From contig PERU01000001.1 of assembly GCA_002928965.1 (NCBI GenBank), positions 124,001-188,000 of the forward strand: a DNA stretch of 64,000 nt, given 5' to 3'. Below, piece by piece: positions 20,753 through 29,476 of this stretch. Origin of the DNA: Methylomonas sp. Its GTDB lineage: Bacteria > Pseudomonadota > Gammaproteobacteria > Methylococcales > Methylomonadaceae. The translations under genes were made by a program, and so were the position numbers. Within the stretch, counting starts at the first letter, position 1; each line of letters starts with the position of its first letter. The notes under the pieces are model-generated. The model was not told the origin of the DNA. It worked only from the letters and a program-made list of their open reading frames with translations, and did no database searches.

Positions 20753-22018
20753 ATGAAAATTGCTATGCTGGCTGGCACCCATTCAGGGTGCGGCAAAACC
20801 ACCGTTATGCTGGCTTTATTGCAATATATGAATCTTCAAGCGCACAATCCAAGGCCCTTCAAAGTCGGTCCGGACTTTTTGGATCCATTGTGGCACAAGG
20901 CTGTCACTGCTAAGGCATCCTATAACCTGGATACACACATGATAGGCATTGACGAATCGCGCCGTTTGCTGAATCGTTGCGCTGAAAGCGAGGGCTATGC
21001 TTTGATCGAAGGCGTGATGGGACTGTTCGATGGTCGATCAGGCGTTGGGGAGGCTGGATCCAGTGTGGATTTGGCCAGCCAATTGGCGGTGCCAGTGATA
21101 TTGGTGGTTGATGCGGGAGGTATGAGCGGTTCAATTGTGCCCCTGGCGAGTGGTTTTTGCGAGTTTGCCCAAAAATGCGGTGCCAGGATCGCCGGGATCA
21201 TTGCCAATCGGGTTGGCAGTGAATATCACGCCCGGTTGTTGAGCGAATCACTGCTCGAGTATGGTTTGCCGCCGTTATTGGGCTGGTTGAGCAAGGATGC
21301 ACCGAGGTTGGAAGAACGGCATTTGGGCTTGAAAATACCAGAATCAGTAAATGTGCCAGATTTTCAGGACAAGCTGCATATGAATGCCGAACATTTTGAA
21401 GCGGCTTTTTCCCTCTACCAGCCCATCCAGGACAATCCAGCGGAGTTGGGGGTGCTGCAAGGCAAAATCATTGCAGTCGCCAAAGATCAGGCCTGTTGTT
21501 TTATTTACCCTGCCAACGTTGATTGGCTGACAGAGCAGGGTGCAAAATTAGTTTGGTTTTCGCCTTTAGCAGGCGAGCCTGTGCCGGCTGCCGATGCATT
21601 ATGGCTCCCGGGCGGGTATCCGGAGTTACATGTCCGGCAATTGGCTGAATCGGCAACTCTGGCTTCGATTAAAACATTTATTGAAACAGGCAAACCCGTT
21701 TTGGCAGAATGTGGTGGAGCTATGCTGTTGGGGCAATCACTGATTGATCAACAAGGCAAAAGCTGGCCTATGGCAGAAGTGTTGCCATTTCGTTCCAAAA
21801 TGCAAAATAAACTGGCGGCACTCGGCTATCGACAAGAGCGTTCGGGTATGCGTGGGCATGAGTTTCACTATTCAGTCCGTGAAACAGATGATGCACTGGT
21901 CCCTTGCTTTGAAACTGATGTTGGAGACAAGGGTGTTTGTTACAAAAATCTGCGTGCCTCGTATGTTCACTGGTATTTCGCCAGTGCGCCGGCCGCAGCG
22001 AAAGCGTGGTTTACATGA
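20753..22018 (+). CDS. cobB: Cobyrinate a,c-diamide synthase
   Basis: A 421-residue CobB/CbiA enzyme. The N-terminal dethiobiotin-synthase-like ATPase has HSGCGKTTVML, VGPDFLDPLWH and VMGLFDGRSG. The C-terminal class I glutamine amidotransferase has PGGYPELHVRQLA and the nucleophile Cys in VLAECGGAMLLG. It amidates the a and c side chains of cobyrinate in cobalamin synthesis. Its TGA overlaps the cobO start. No cobalamin riboswitch is seen upstream, as the gene is embedded in the ftsK run. Confidence 0.94.
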   Translation: MKIAMLAGTHSGCGKTTVMLALLQYMNLQAHNPRPFKVGPDFLDPLWHKAVTAKASYNLDTHMIGIDESRRLLNRCAESEGYALIEGVMGLFDGRSGVGEAGSSVDLASQLAVPVILVVDAGGMSGSIVPLASGFCEFAQKCGARIAGIIANRVGSEYHARLLSESLLEYGLPPLLGWLSKDAPRLEERHLGLKIPESVNVPDFQDKLHMNAEHFEAAFSLYQPIQDNPAELGVLQGKIIAVAKDQACCFIYPANVDWLTEQGAKLVWFSPLAGEPVPAADALWLPGGYPELHVRQLAESATLASIKTFIETGKPVLAECGGAMLLGQSLIDQQGKSWPMAEVLPFRSKMQNKLAALGYRQERSGMRGHEFHYSVRETDDALVPCFETDVGDKGVCYKNLRASYVHWYFASAPAAAKAWFT

Positions 22019-22551
22019 AAACAAAAGAACGAAGACAAGGTGTTGTGTTGGTGCATACCGGAGAAGGCAAGGGAAAATCATCCAGTGCTTTTGGTATGGT
22101 ATTTCGTGCAGCCGGCTGGGGCATGAAAGTCTGTGTGATTCAATACATTAAAGGGCAATGGCAAACCGGCGAGCAGCGGGCTGCTGAACGGTTTGATAAT
22201 ATCGAATGGCATGCCTTGGGGGATGGTTTTACCTGGGATACCAAAAACCCTGAGCAGGACATCAAAACCAGTCGGGACATTTGGGAATTTAGCCAACAAA
22301 AAATCCTCTCTGAAGAATTTGATCTGGTGATACTGGATGAAATCAATTATTGCTGTGGCTATGGCTGGATCAGTGGGCAGGAGATCGCCGATTTTATCCA
22401 GACTAAAAAACCAGCCTGGATGCATCTGGTGTTGACCGGCCGAAATGCCTCACCGGAAGTGATTGCTGCTGCCAACACAGTTACTGAAATGACCCGCATC
22501 AAACACGCCTATGAAACCGGTATCAAAGCCGAGCAGGGTGTAGAATTTTAA
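22015..22551 (+). CDS. cobO: Cob(I)yrinic acid a,c-diamide adenosyltransferase
   Basis: A 178-residue CobO/BtuR-type adenosyltransferase. VLVHTGEGKGKSSSAFGMVFRAAGWG has the reversed P-loop, QYIKGQWQTGE is the corrinoid-site segment, and EFDLVILDEINYC and HLVLTGRNA are also typical. It attaches the adenosyl group to cobalt, the step next to CobB. ATG at 22015 (MKTKERRQG) overlaps the cobB stop by 4 bases and is preferred to longer in-frame starts inside cobB. Confidence 0.94.
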   Translation: MKTKERRQGVVLVHTGEGKGKSSSAFGMVFRAAGWGMKVCVIQYIKGQWQTGEQRAAERFDNIEWHALGDGFTWDTKNPEQDIKTSRDIWEFSQQKILSEEFDLVILDEINYCCGYGWISGQEIADFIQTKKPAWMHLVLTGRNASPEVIAAANTVTEMTRIKHAYETGIKAEQGVEF

Positions 22552-22614
22552 GCTGAAAAAAACTGGCGATTCTGGCAAAATTGTCGCCTTTTAACCTTTC
22601 CAGCGAGCGCTAGC

Positions 22615-23022
22615 ATGCAACAAGCTATAAAACTTATCGAAAATTACTATCAGGCCTTCAATAACAATGATATGGACACTTTTCTGAGTTTGTTGACCGA
22701 TGATGTGGTGCACGACATCAATCAAGGCGATCGTGAACAGGGTAAGGCTGCTTTTACCAAGTTCATGGAGAAAATGAACCATCATTATCGTGAGCAGTTA
22801 GTGGATATGGTGGTGATGGCCAATGAAGAGGGCACTCGTGCAGCTGCTGAGTTTGTGGTTTTGGGTGAATACCTTAATACCGACGAAGGTTTGCCGGAAG
22901 CTAACGGCCAAACATACCGTCTGCCAGCCGGCGCGTTTTTTGATATTCGTGACGGCAAGGTTGCTCGTGTGACCAATTACTACAATTTAGGCGATTGGTG
23001 TGCGCAGGTTGATCCGCAATAA
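22615..23022 (+). CDS. NTF2-like (SnoaL/ketosteroid isomerase fold) protein
   Basis: A 135-residue NTF2-fold protein. KLIENYYQAFNNNDMDTFLSLLTDDVVHDINQG and YRLPAGAFFDIRDGKVARVTNYYNL are the two ends of a SnoaL-like domain. Members are cytoplasmic isomerases, cyclases or binding proteins with little sequence clue to substrate. It follows cobO after about 60 bases, with no obvious ribosome-binding site. Function is unknown. Confidence 0.75.
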   Translation: MQQAIKLIENYYQAFNNNDMDTFLSLLTDDVVHDINQGDREQGKAAFTKFMEKMNHHYREQLVDMVVMANEEGTRAAAEFVVLGEYLNTDEGLPEANGQTYRLPAGAFFDIRDGKVARVTNYYNLGDWCAQVDPQ

Positions 23023-23150
23023 TCCGTTTAGGCAAATATTGATTTCCGCAACTTGTGAATCAGTATTTGCTGATAAAGCAAACATGGCATAGAATCCAAA
23101 GCTTGAAATTCGGAACTCCCGAAGATAACTATAACAACCAGGAGAGCACC

Positions 23151-23513
23151 ATGGGTGAAACACAGAAACTGATGATTGCAGTGGTAGGTGTGTTTGCAGT
23201 CGGATTTATAATGGTAGGCGCCAACAAGCAGCAAACCAACGAAGAAAAAGAAGCCGCTTCGCAAATTCGTTCGTTAGTGGCCATGCAAGAAATGGCTAAT
23301 CAGAAATGTCCCAAATTGATTCAGAACAAAACCGGCACTCAGGTTTATTTTCCTTCCAAAACAGACACTGACAAGGAAACGTATGTGACTATGGAATGGG
23401 TTGGCGAACCGAATGATAATTTCAAAACAGCGTCGTGCACATTGCATCAACAATTGGGTGGCGTTTCAAAACTTGTTATTGATGGCAAAGTATTGATTGA
23501 CAAAAAGTTCTAA
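23151..23513 (+). CDS. Membrane-anchored hypothetical protein
   Basis: A 120-residue protein from the ATG at 23151, which has the ribosome-binding site AGGAGA 6 bases upstream. Residues 6-24 form one N-terminal hydrophobic helix (LMIAVVGVFAVGFIMVGA). The rest is soluble and probably periplasmic, with two cysteines (in NQKCPKL and TASCTLH) that could form a disulfide. I do not recognise the family. A strong hairpin follows at 23519-23554. Confidence 0.7.
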   Translation: MGETQKLMIAVVGVFAVGFIMVGANKQQTNEEKEAASQIRSLVAMQEMANQKCPKLIQNKTGTQVYFPSKTDTDKETYVTMEWVGEPNDNFKTASCTLHQQLGGVSKLVIDGKVLIDKKF

Positions 23514-23518
23514 TAGTC

Positions 23519-23554
23519 TTGGCGTTCCTGCACAGAGCGTTGCAGGGGCGCCAA
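23519..23554 (+). terminator. Two-tier hairpin
   Basis: TTGGCG pairs with CGCCAA and CCTGCA pairs with TGCAGG, with a 2x2 internal loop and an 8-base terminal loop, 5 bases after the hypothetical gene stop. No long T-run follows; likely a transcript end. Confidence 0.5.
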
Positions 23555-24187
23555 TTCAGCTGTTCCAATTCTCAGAAAGCAACGTAAGCCGTTTGTACTT
23601 TGACTGCTTTCAACTCCGCTATTGATTTTCTATCCCACAAAACAGATGTCGAGGCTAATGTGTGTAAGCAATAGCTGAACAAATCGATTGCACAGACACT
23701 CTCCAATGCTTCAGTGGTTGGAGACGCTCTCGGCAACTGGTTCTGGGTTGCCGACGCCTTCATCCTGACTCTTGACCACGAACGGAATCAACCCCTCTAC
23801 CTTTAACCTTAAAGGCGTTTATGCCGAGATTGTCGAAGGTTTGATCAGCGTTCCTTTTAGCATGAAAGGCCTCGCCCTAGCCAAGCTGCCTTTCATTCGT
23901 CAGGGGCGATGCACTGATTTCATGAGCGGTCGGCTGATTTTACGTTGTATCAAAAGTGTGGGTTTCCGGTTTAATAATATCCTTGACTGTACTTATCAAA
24001 AAATGGACTGGCAGGCCTGAATTTTTACGATTTAGTGAAGCTGTCTTTGCCAATGTGTTCCTGTCGATGTGGTCTGTTATCATGGGCGCGATTTGAAAAG
24101 TAGGCTCATATTCAGCCTCCTGATCTTCATCAATAGCAGACGAGTAAGTAACAATTCAGTAACAATGACAAGACAGAGGTGAATTTG
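23555..24187. other. Stretch without a convincing gene
   Basis: About 630 bases between the hairpin and the cold-shock-domain gene. Two short open frames exist: minus 23572-23763 (63 codons) and plus 23772-24020 (82 codons). Neither has a ribosome-binding site or a recognisable family. Both may be decayed coding sequence. The last 60 bases carry the leader of the next gene (AGAGGTGA before the ATG at 24188). Confidence 0.5.
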
Positions 24188-24514
24188 ATGTCAGAAGCAA
24201 CTCAAAAAGGCGTTTTAAAAACATGGAAAGATGACAGAGGTTTTGGTTTTATTCAGCCTGACAATGGTGACAAAGATATTTTTGTGCATATTTCGGCTTT
24301 AAGAGGTATGGCTCGCAGGCCGATGCGGGGTGATGTCGTGTTTTATGAGGTAAGCCGCGATGCAGGCGGTAAATTCAAAGCCATTAATGCCCGCATCGAA
24401 GGTGTTGACGTCATACGGACGTCCCCCAAAACCAATAAAAAATGGCTTTGGATAATCGCGGCGGCGTTGGGGTTGGTCAGCGGTGCTGCGGCATACGCTT
24501 ATTACGTCCAATAA
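24188..24514 (+). CDS. Cold-shock domain protein with C-terminal membrane helix
   Basis: A 108-residue protein. Residues 3-66 are an OB-fold cold-shock domain: GVLKTWKDDRGFGFIQPDNGDKDIFVHISAL carries RNP1 (GFGFIQP) and RNP2 (DIFVHIS). The C-terminus is a single membrane helix (WLWIIAAALGLVSGAAAYAYYV) after a basic KTNKK stretch. ATG at 24188 with AGAGGTGA upstream is preferred to the GTG at 24179. It resembles the CSD-plus-DUF1294 architecture but with only one helix left. RNA binding at the membrane is inferred. Confidence 0.82.
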   Translation: MSEATQKGVLKTWKDDRGFGFIQPDNGDKDIFVHISALRGMARRPMRGDVVFYEVSRDAGGKFKAINARIEGVDVIRTSPKTNKKWLWIIAAALGLVSGAAAYAYYVQ

Positions 24515-24550
24515 GCTACACACATCACCGGCATACAACGAGGCTAATAC

Positions 24551-25189
24551 ATGGAATGGGTAACTTATTTACTTGATATCGTCATGCATATTGACAAACA
24601 TTTGGCAAATATCATCGGCGAATATGGCACGTTGACTTATGCCATTTTGTTTTTGGTGATCTTTGTCGAGACGGGTTTTGTGGTAATGCCTTTTTTGCCG
24701 GGTGATTCTTTATTGTTTGCGGCTGGCGCATTTGTGGCTATGGACATGCTGAACCTACCGATGGTGTTGGGATTGTTGTCTCTGGCGGCCATACTTGGTG
24801 ATACAGTCAATTACTGGATAGGACGCAGTTTGGGACGACGGGCTTATTCCAAAACATGGGTTAATCATCAGCATCTGGATCGGGCGCAGAAATTTTATGA
24901 TACGTATGGCGGAAAAACCATAGTCATAGCTCGTTTTGTGCCCATCGTCCGCACCTTTGCGCCGTTTGTGGCTGGTATTGGTCATATGTCTTATGCTTTC
25001 TTTATTGCCTATAACATTTTGGGTGGGATATTGTGGGTTTCGGTATGCAGTCTGACGGGCTATTTCTTTGGCAACATGCCGGTGGTAAAGCAGAATTTTG
25101 AGTTGGTGATTTTTGGCATCGTCGCTGTGTCGATATTGCCGATTGTCATTGAGTTATATAAGGCCAAAAAGGCATCGGTTACAGAGTAA
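24551..25189 (+). CDS. DedA family inner-membrane protein
   Basis: A 212-residue DedA/SNARE-associated protein. FVVMPFLPGDSLLFAAGAF and FYDTYGGKTIVIARFVPIVRTFAPFVAGIGHMSY are the family's two re-entrant signatures, with the conserved E of FVETGFV and the R residues of ARFVPIVRT. DedA proteins recycle polyprenyl or phospholipid carriers and affect proton-motive force and envelope stress. It lies 6 bases before the AI-2E family gene and is likely in one transcript with it. Confidence 0.92.
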   Translation: MEWVTYLLDIVMHIDKHLANIIGEYGTLTYAILFLVIFVETGFVVMPFLPGDSLLFAAGAFVAMDMLNLPMVLGLLSLAAILGDTVNYWIGRSLGRRAYSKTWVNHQHLDRAQKFYDTYGGKTIVIARFVPIVRTFAPFVAGIGHMSYAFFIAYNILGGILWVSVCSLTGYFFGNMPVVKQNFELVIFGIVAVSILPIVIELYKAKKASVTE

Positions 25190-25194
25190 ATATC

Positions 25195-26280
25195 ATGGGC
25201 ATGAGCGATTCGCAAAAATGGTTGCTGTTGGCTTTTGTTGGGGTAACGGGCTGGTTATTGTACCTGTTGGCGCCCATTCTGATGCCGTTTGCTGTTGCCG
25301 CCACCTTGGCTTATCTGGGCGATCCGTTGGTGGATCGATTAGAAACTCTCCGCTATAAAAGATTCCGGTTAAGTCGTACTTTGGCTGTCTCGCTGGTGTT
25401 TTTGGTGATTATTGTGGTTGCTACTGCCATTTTGCTGGTGGTAGTTCCGACCATTGAATATCAAATCAGCGAATTTATCGATAAGTTGCCATCTTATTTG
25501 CAGTGGTTTAATAAATCCGTTGTGCCAGATTTGCAGAAATATTTAGGCCGAGGCATCAGGCCTTTAAAAACAGAGCAACTGATCAGCTGGGTGCGGAGTT
25601 ATTGGCAGGATGACTCAAGCATGTCGCAAAACTTTCTGCAATCAGTGTCGCATTCAGGTGCAATCATCATTGGCTGGATCATGAACCTAGTGTTGATTCC
25701 TGTGATCAGCTTTTATTTGTTACGTGATTGGGATCACTTGGTTGCCAAAATTCATGACTTGTTTCCACGCCGCGCGGCTGCTACGGTTGGTAAACTGGCA
25801 ACAGAAGCAGATGATGTACTCGGCGCATTTTTGCGAGGTCAGTTTTATGTGATGCTGGCTTTAGGTTTTATCTACAGCATCGGTTTATGGTTGATTGATT
25901 TGGATCTGGCTTTACCAATTGGCATGATTGCAGGCCTGATTAGTTTTGTACCCTATATGGGCATGATCATGGGTATAGGTATGGCCTGTATAGCAGCCTT
26001 GTTGCAGTTTCAGGATGTGATGTATCTGTTATCGGTACTACTTGTGTTCGGTATTGGTCATACTATTGAAAACATAGTGCTTGTGCCCTGGCTGGTGGGC
26101 AATAAAATTGGTTTGCATCCGGTGGCGGTCATATTTGCTGTACTTGCCGGTGGGCAATTATTTGGCTTCCTAGGTGTTTTATTGGCGTTGCCGGTCGCTT
26201 CGGTGATCATGGTGCTGTTACGTCATATTCATGAGCGCTATACCTTCAGTGGATTTTATAGCGGTAGTTCTTATTTGTGA
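25195..26280 (+). CDS. AI-2E/PerM family transporter
   Basis: A 361-residue membrane protein with 7-8 helices. LAPILMPFAVAATLAYLGDPLVDRLE at the start and ALPIGMIAGLISFVPYMGMIMGIGMACIAALLQF plus VLVPWLVGNKIGLHPVAVIFAVLAGGQLFGFLGVLLALPVA near the end are PerM/TqsA-family hallmarks. Members export signals or exchange ions; the substrate is unknown. Its TGA overlaps the GTG start of the next gene. Confidence 0.9.
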   Translation: MGMSDSQKWLLLAFVGVTGWLLYLLAPILMPFAVAATLAYLGDPLVDRLETLRYKRFRLSRTLAVSLVFLVIIVVATAILLVVVPTIEYQISEFIDKLPSYLQWFNKSVVPDLQKYLGRGIRPLKTEQLISWVRSYWQDDSSMSQNFLQSVSHSGAIIIGWIMNLVLIPVISFYLLRDWDHLVAKIHDLFPRRAAATVGKLATEADDVLGAFLRGQFYVMLALGFIYSIGLWLIDLDLALPIGMIAGLISFVPYMGMIMGIGMACIAALLQFQDVMYLLSVLLVFGIGHTIENIVLVPWLVGNKIGLHPVAVIFAVLAGGQLFGFLGVLLALPVASVIMVLLRHIHERYTFSGFYSGSSYL

Positions 26281-27050
26281 GCTTTAGGTGTCTGGGTGCT
26301 TTTCTGTTATTTCTGTTGACGCTGGTTGCATATGCCAGTGACCAACAACGTGAACTTGAATACGCTCATGACTTGCAAAAAATCAATAGTAATAATGTTG
26401 TTTGGTTAAAAGCTGCTGACCAGTCTTTTTTAGGGTTGTTTACCGAGGCAGAGAAGACCAATAATGCCAACGCTGTAATACTGTTGCATGATGTCGGCGG
26501 CTACCCAGACCAGCAGCCATTGATTCAAGGTCTGCGAAGTTTGTTGCCTCAGCGGAATTGGTCGACACTGGCCATCCAATTGCCTCTGCGAGAAATGGGT
26601 GCCAGTCAGGATGAATATTTTGGCTTATTTGACGAAGCCCATCTGCGGATAAAGGTTGCGGTCGATTATCTGCGGAATAATGGCGCACAAACCATTGCCT
26701 TGATTGGTTACGGCATGGGAGGCGCAATGGCTGCTTATAGCCTTAGTCGGGAATCGGCTGGTTTGGCTGGTTTTGCGGCGATTAGTCTTCCGCTGCCAGA
26801 TAGTGGTTTGCCGCAAGCCCAGGTTGGAGGATTTATAAAACAGATAAACTTGCCGTTTCTGGATATTTACGCTGAATTCGATTTGCCCAATGTGGTTGAT
26901 ACTGCTCGGCAACGGCGCATGCTAGGCAAAGACAATCCGGTGTATAAGCAAGTGATGATAAGCGGAGATAACCATGCGTATCAAAATGATCCCAACATGT
27001 TGATTAAACGCGTATATAGCTGGCTGGCTTTAAACGTGACTCAGAATTAA
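26277..27050 (+). CDS. DUF3530 family periplasmic alpha/beta-hydrolase-like protein
   Basis: A 257-residue protein with a cleavable signal (about residues 1-21, ending AYASD). The rest has an alpha/beta hydrolase pattern: ILLHDVGGYPDQQPLI, WSTLAIQLP, a nucleophile-elbow-like IGYGMGGAMA in which Met replaces the usual Ser or Asp, and a possible late His in SGDNHAYQ. Lack of the nucleophile Ser suggests a non-catalytic or unusual member, as in DUF3530. GTG start overlaps the transporter stop (GTGA), so translation is coupled. Confidence 0.8.
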   Translation: MSFRCLGAFLLFLLTLVAYASDQQRELEYAHDLQKINSNNVVWLKAADQSFLGLFTEAEKTNNANAVILLHDVGGYPDQQPLIQGLRSLLPQRNWSTLAIQLPLREMGASQDEYFGLFDEAHLRIKVAVDYLRNNGAQTIALIGYGMGGAMAAYSLSRESAGLAGFAAISLPLPDSGLPQAQVGGFIKQINLPFLDIYAEFDLPNVVDTARQRRMLGKDNPVYKQVMISGDNHAYQNDPNMLIKRVYSWLALNVTQN

Positions 27051-27080
27051 AATTATTATCCCTAAAACAGGAGCATTGTA

Positions 27081-27317
27081 ATGCGCATTACCGACGAAAC
27101 AGTCGCAGAAATCCACTTATTATCGCTGTACAACTTGGCGTCCCATCTGGAAGGGGTGAAAGTTCACCATGATGCGGAGCCGCACTTGATCGAAGCAGCC
27201 AAACGATTGTTTAACAAGGGTTTGACTACCCAAGACGATGGTGGTTATTTGACTGATTTGGGCATAGAAGTTGCCGAGCACACGCAAAGAATGTTGACGA
27301 TTTTAAATGCTGAGTAG
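27081..27317 (+). CDS. TIGR02647-like small conserved protein
   Basis: A 78-residue soluble protein. ETVAEIHLLSLYNLASHLEGVKVHHDAEPHLIEAAKRLFNKGLTTQDDGGYLTDLG has the winged-helix-like pattern of the small conserved family TIGR02647 (also seen in Pseudomonas), sometimes labelled DNA-binding. A ribosome-binding site CAGGAG lies upstream. Function is unknown. Confidence 0.75.
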   Translation: MRITDETVAEIHLLSLYNLASHLEGVKVHHDAEPHLIEAAKRLFNKGLTTQDDGGYLTDLGIEVAEHTQRMLTILNAE

Positions 27318-27322
27318 TGTGT

Positions 27323-27688
27323 TCATAGCCCTAGTTTCAATACCCAGGCGGTAGATACATAGGTTATCAACCCAATAATACCAGCAAGAAAAATAAAGCG
27401 CAGCGGGTGCCGTAAGTTGTGAAGTAGAAAACCGGGTTCATGGCCTTGTTGTCTGCGAATTACATACAAAGCCCGTTGCTCATTGGCTCGTTGTTGTTGA
27501 TAGACGTCGAACAAGTGTTGTGCCAGAGTTAAATCATCTTCATGGTTCAACCAGATGGCCGGTAATGAAATGCCGAACATGCCTGCCGACGTTTCATAAA
27601 ATGTAATCTGATTGTTTGTCAGTAATTCTCGTATGTCCTCGGCTTCATCAGCAGGGACGCCTCTTAAATGGAAAAACAGGATGGACAT
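27323..27688 (-). CDS. DUF6164-like membrane protein
   Basis: A 121-residue protein from the ATG at 27688; a TTG at 27700 would add four residues. The first 75 residues form a small ferredoxin-like domain (ILFFHLRGVPADEAEDIRELL, TSAGMFGISLPAIWL). A C-terminal hydrophobic helix (FIFLAGIIGLITYVSTAWVL) anchors it in the membrane. The pattern matches DUF6164; function is unknown. Confidence 0.72.
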   Translation of the reverse strand: MSILFFHLRGVPADEAEDIRELLTNNQITFYETSAGMFGISLPAIWLNHEDDLTLAQHLFDVYQQQRANEQRALYVIRRQQGHEPGFLLHNLRHPLRFIFLAGIIGLITYVSTAWVLKLGL

Positions 27689-27808
27689 AGTGCATGGCAA
27701 AAAAGCGAATAAAGCCTGATTATAAAATGACTTATGCTTGCCGGTTTGGGTTAATCCTGTTTGATAGCTGTCCTTAATGCATATTCTTGAATCCGGAAGG
27801 ACCTCGTT

Positions 27809-29470
27809 ATGATTTTATTGCTTGCAGATGACAACGCCCAACAACAAGAATTAGCGCAGCAACTATTGGGGGTTGGATATTACTGTTATGCAGTCAGCTC
27901 GATCTCAGAAGCTGCTGCATTTATTGTAAGCAAGGCAGAGGTTGAATTGTTGATTTTGTTGACTCAGGCACGCTTGAGTCCTGAGTTACAAACTCTGCGT
28001 GGTCTGGTTGATATCTATCTTCCTGTTATTGTGGTTAGCGAGCGAGTGGATGAGGCATTACTGGATCATTATCATGACGCCGGAATTGATAGCTATATTA
28101 CCCTGCCAGTTAATATTCGCTTGTTAGACAATACAATTCGGTCTGCCTTACGAATGCGTCAGCTTTATCACGATCAAGTCAGGCAGTGTCAGCAGTTGCT
28201 GAGTTTTTCGCAAAATGTCGAGCTTGAACAGGATCTGGCTGCTAAGGTTTACAACTCGGTATTGCAAAGCAATTTGTTACAGACTGAAGCCGTGAAAGCC
28301 GACATGTCACCGCTAGCCTTATTCAATGGCGATGTGCTGTTGGTGGAAAAAACCCCGGATAATCATTTGTATCTATTGTTGGGGGATTTTACCGGTCATG
28401 GTTTGACGGCTTCCGTAGGTGCGATTCCGGTGGCCGATATTTTTTACAGCATGGCCCGCAAGGGTTTTGCCTTGTCTGATATTGTGCAGGCCATCAATCT
28501 TAAACTGCATAAAATACTGCCTGTGAATATGTTTCTGGCAGCCACGGCAGTTGCCTTGTATCCAGATTCAAAAACGCTAAGCCTGATTACCTGCGGTTTA
28601 CCGGAGCATTTTATTGTTAATGATCGTGATAGCAGCTATCAAACCGTATATGCCAAAAACTTTCCGCTCGGGATTACCGAATGCATTGACTTGGACATTC
28701 AAAATTTCCGTGTCGATAAGCATCATCATTTATTCCTGATGACCGATGGGGTGTTTGAAGCAGAGAATTCCCAAGGACAGGTTTTTGGAGCCTTGCCTAT
28801 CCTGGATGCGTTGAGACAGAATCTCAATCTCTCCATTGATACCTTAAAAGCCAGCTTGGCTGAGCATACCCAGGGTTCGACCCAGCAAGATGATATTTCT
28901 ATTGTTGAACTGGTGTGTGATGTTGAAAACATACCTTGGCAAGCTAGTCATAAAGTCCAAACCGTTCAGCCTATCAAAGCCTTGCATTGGAAGGCCGGTA
29001 TGGAGTTTGATATTGATGCACTGCGGCAGGTGAATCCGGTGCCGGTGATAGTGAATGCGTTAATGGAAATTCAGGGGCTGCAGCATTTCCGACAAGCGAT
29101 TTTTTTGATTGTCAGCGAATTATTTGCCAATGCGCTGGATCATGGTGTGCTCAAACTGGATTCGAATCTTAAAAAAAATCCTGATGGTTTTATGCGTTTC
29201 TATCAGCTAAGAGAAGATCGTTTATCAAATTGGGGGCAGGGACGTATCGGGTTTCTGTTTAGACACCAACCAACTGAGCAGGGCGGTCGATTGACAATAA
29301 AAGTCAGAGACAGTGGTGATGGTTTTAATTGGTCTAAGCATATAAACACTTTAGATGATAACGAAAGTTTGTCCGGGCGGGGCGTTAAATTGCTGGAAAC
29401 TCTGTGCTCAAGTCTGACATATCAAGGCAAAGGCAATCGCGTGACTGCAGTGTTTGACTGGAAAAAATAA
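27809..29470 (+). CDS. SpoIIE/RsbU-type phosphatase with receiver and HATPase domains
   Basis: A 553-residue three-domain protein. Residues 1-115 are receiver-like and keep the acidic pair ADD near the start. The phospho-acceptor position reads LLILLTQ and the conserved Lys region reads YITLPVN, so both Asp and Lys are missing. Residues about 150-370 are a PP2C-like SpoIIE domain (GDFTGHG, LMTDGVFEAEN, QQDDISIVEL). Residues about 410-553 are an anti-sigma-type HATPase (SELFANALDHG, VRDSGDGF, SGRGVKLLE). Such proteins usually control a STAS anti-anti-sigma factor; none is seen nearby. AAGGA precedes the ATG. Confidence 0.85.
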   Translation: MILLLADDNAQQQELAQQLLGVGYYCYAVSSISEAAAFIVSKAEVELLILLTQARLSPELQTLRGLVDIYLPVIVVSERVDEALLDHYHDAGIDSYITLPVNIRLLDNTIRSALRMRQLYHDQVRQCQQLLSFSQNVELEQDLAAKVYNSVLQSNLLQTEAVKADMSPLALFNGDVLLVEKTPDNHLYLLLGDFTGHGLTASVGAIPVADIFYSMARKGFALSDIVQAINLKLHKILPVNMFLAATAVALYPDSKTLSLITCGLPEHFIVNDRDSSYQTVYAKNFPLGITECIDLDIQNFRVDKHHHLFLMTDGVFEAENSQGQVFGALPILDALRQNLNLSIDTLKASLAEHTQGSTQQDDISIVELVCDVENIPWQASHKVQTVQPIKALHWKAGMEFDIDALRQVNPVPVIVNALMEIQGLQHFRQAIFLIVSELFANALDHGVLKLDSNLKKNPDGFMRFYQLREDRLSNWGQGRIGFLFRHQPTEQGGRLTIKVRDSGDGFNWSKHINTLDDNESLSGRGVKLLETLCSSLTYQGKGNRVTAVFDWKK

Positions 29471-29476
29471 CGCTAT

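Noticed and set aside
20700-20760. Cobalamin riboswitch before cobB
   Set aside because: cobB begins 4 bases after the preceding gene, leaving no room; no B12-box-like sequence seen.
23772-24020. An 82-codon plus-strand open frame
   Set aside because: No ribosome-binding site, no recognisable motif; kept only as part of a gene-free stretch.
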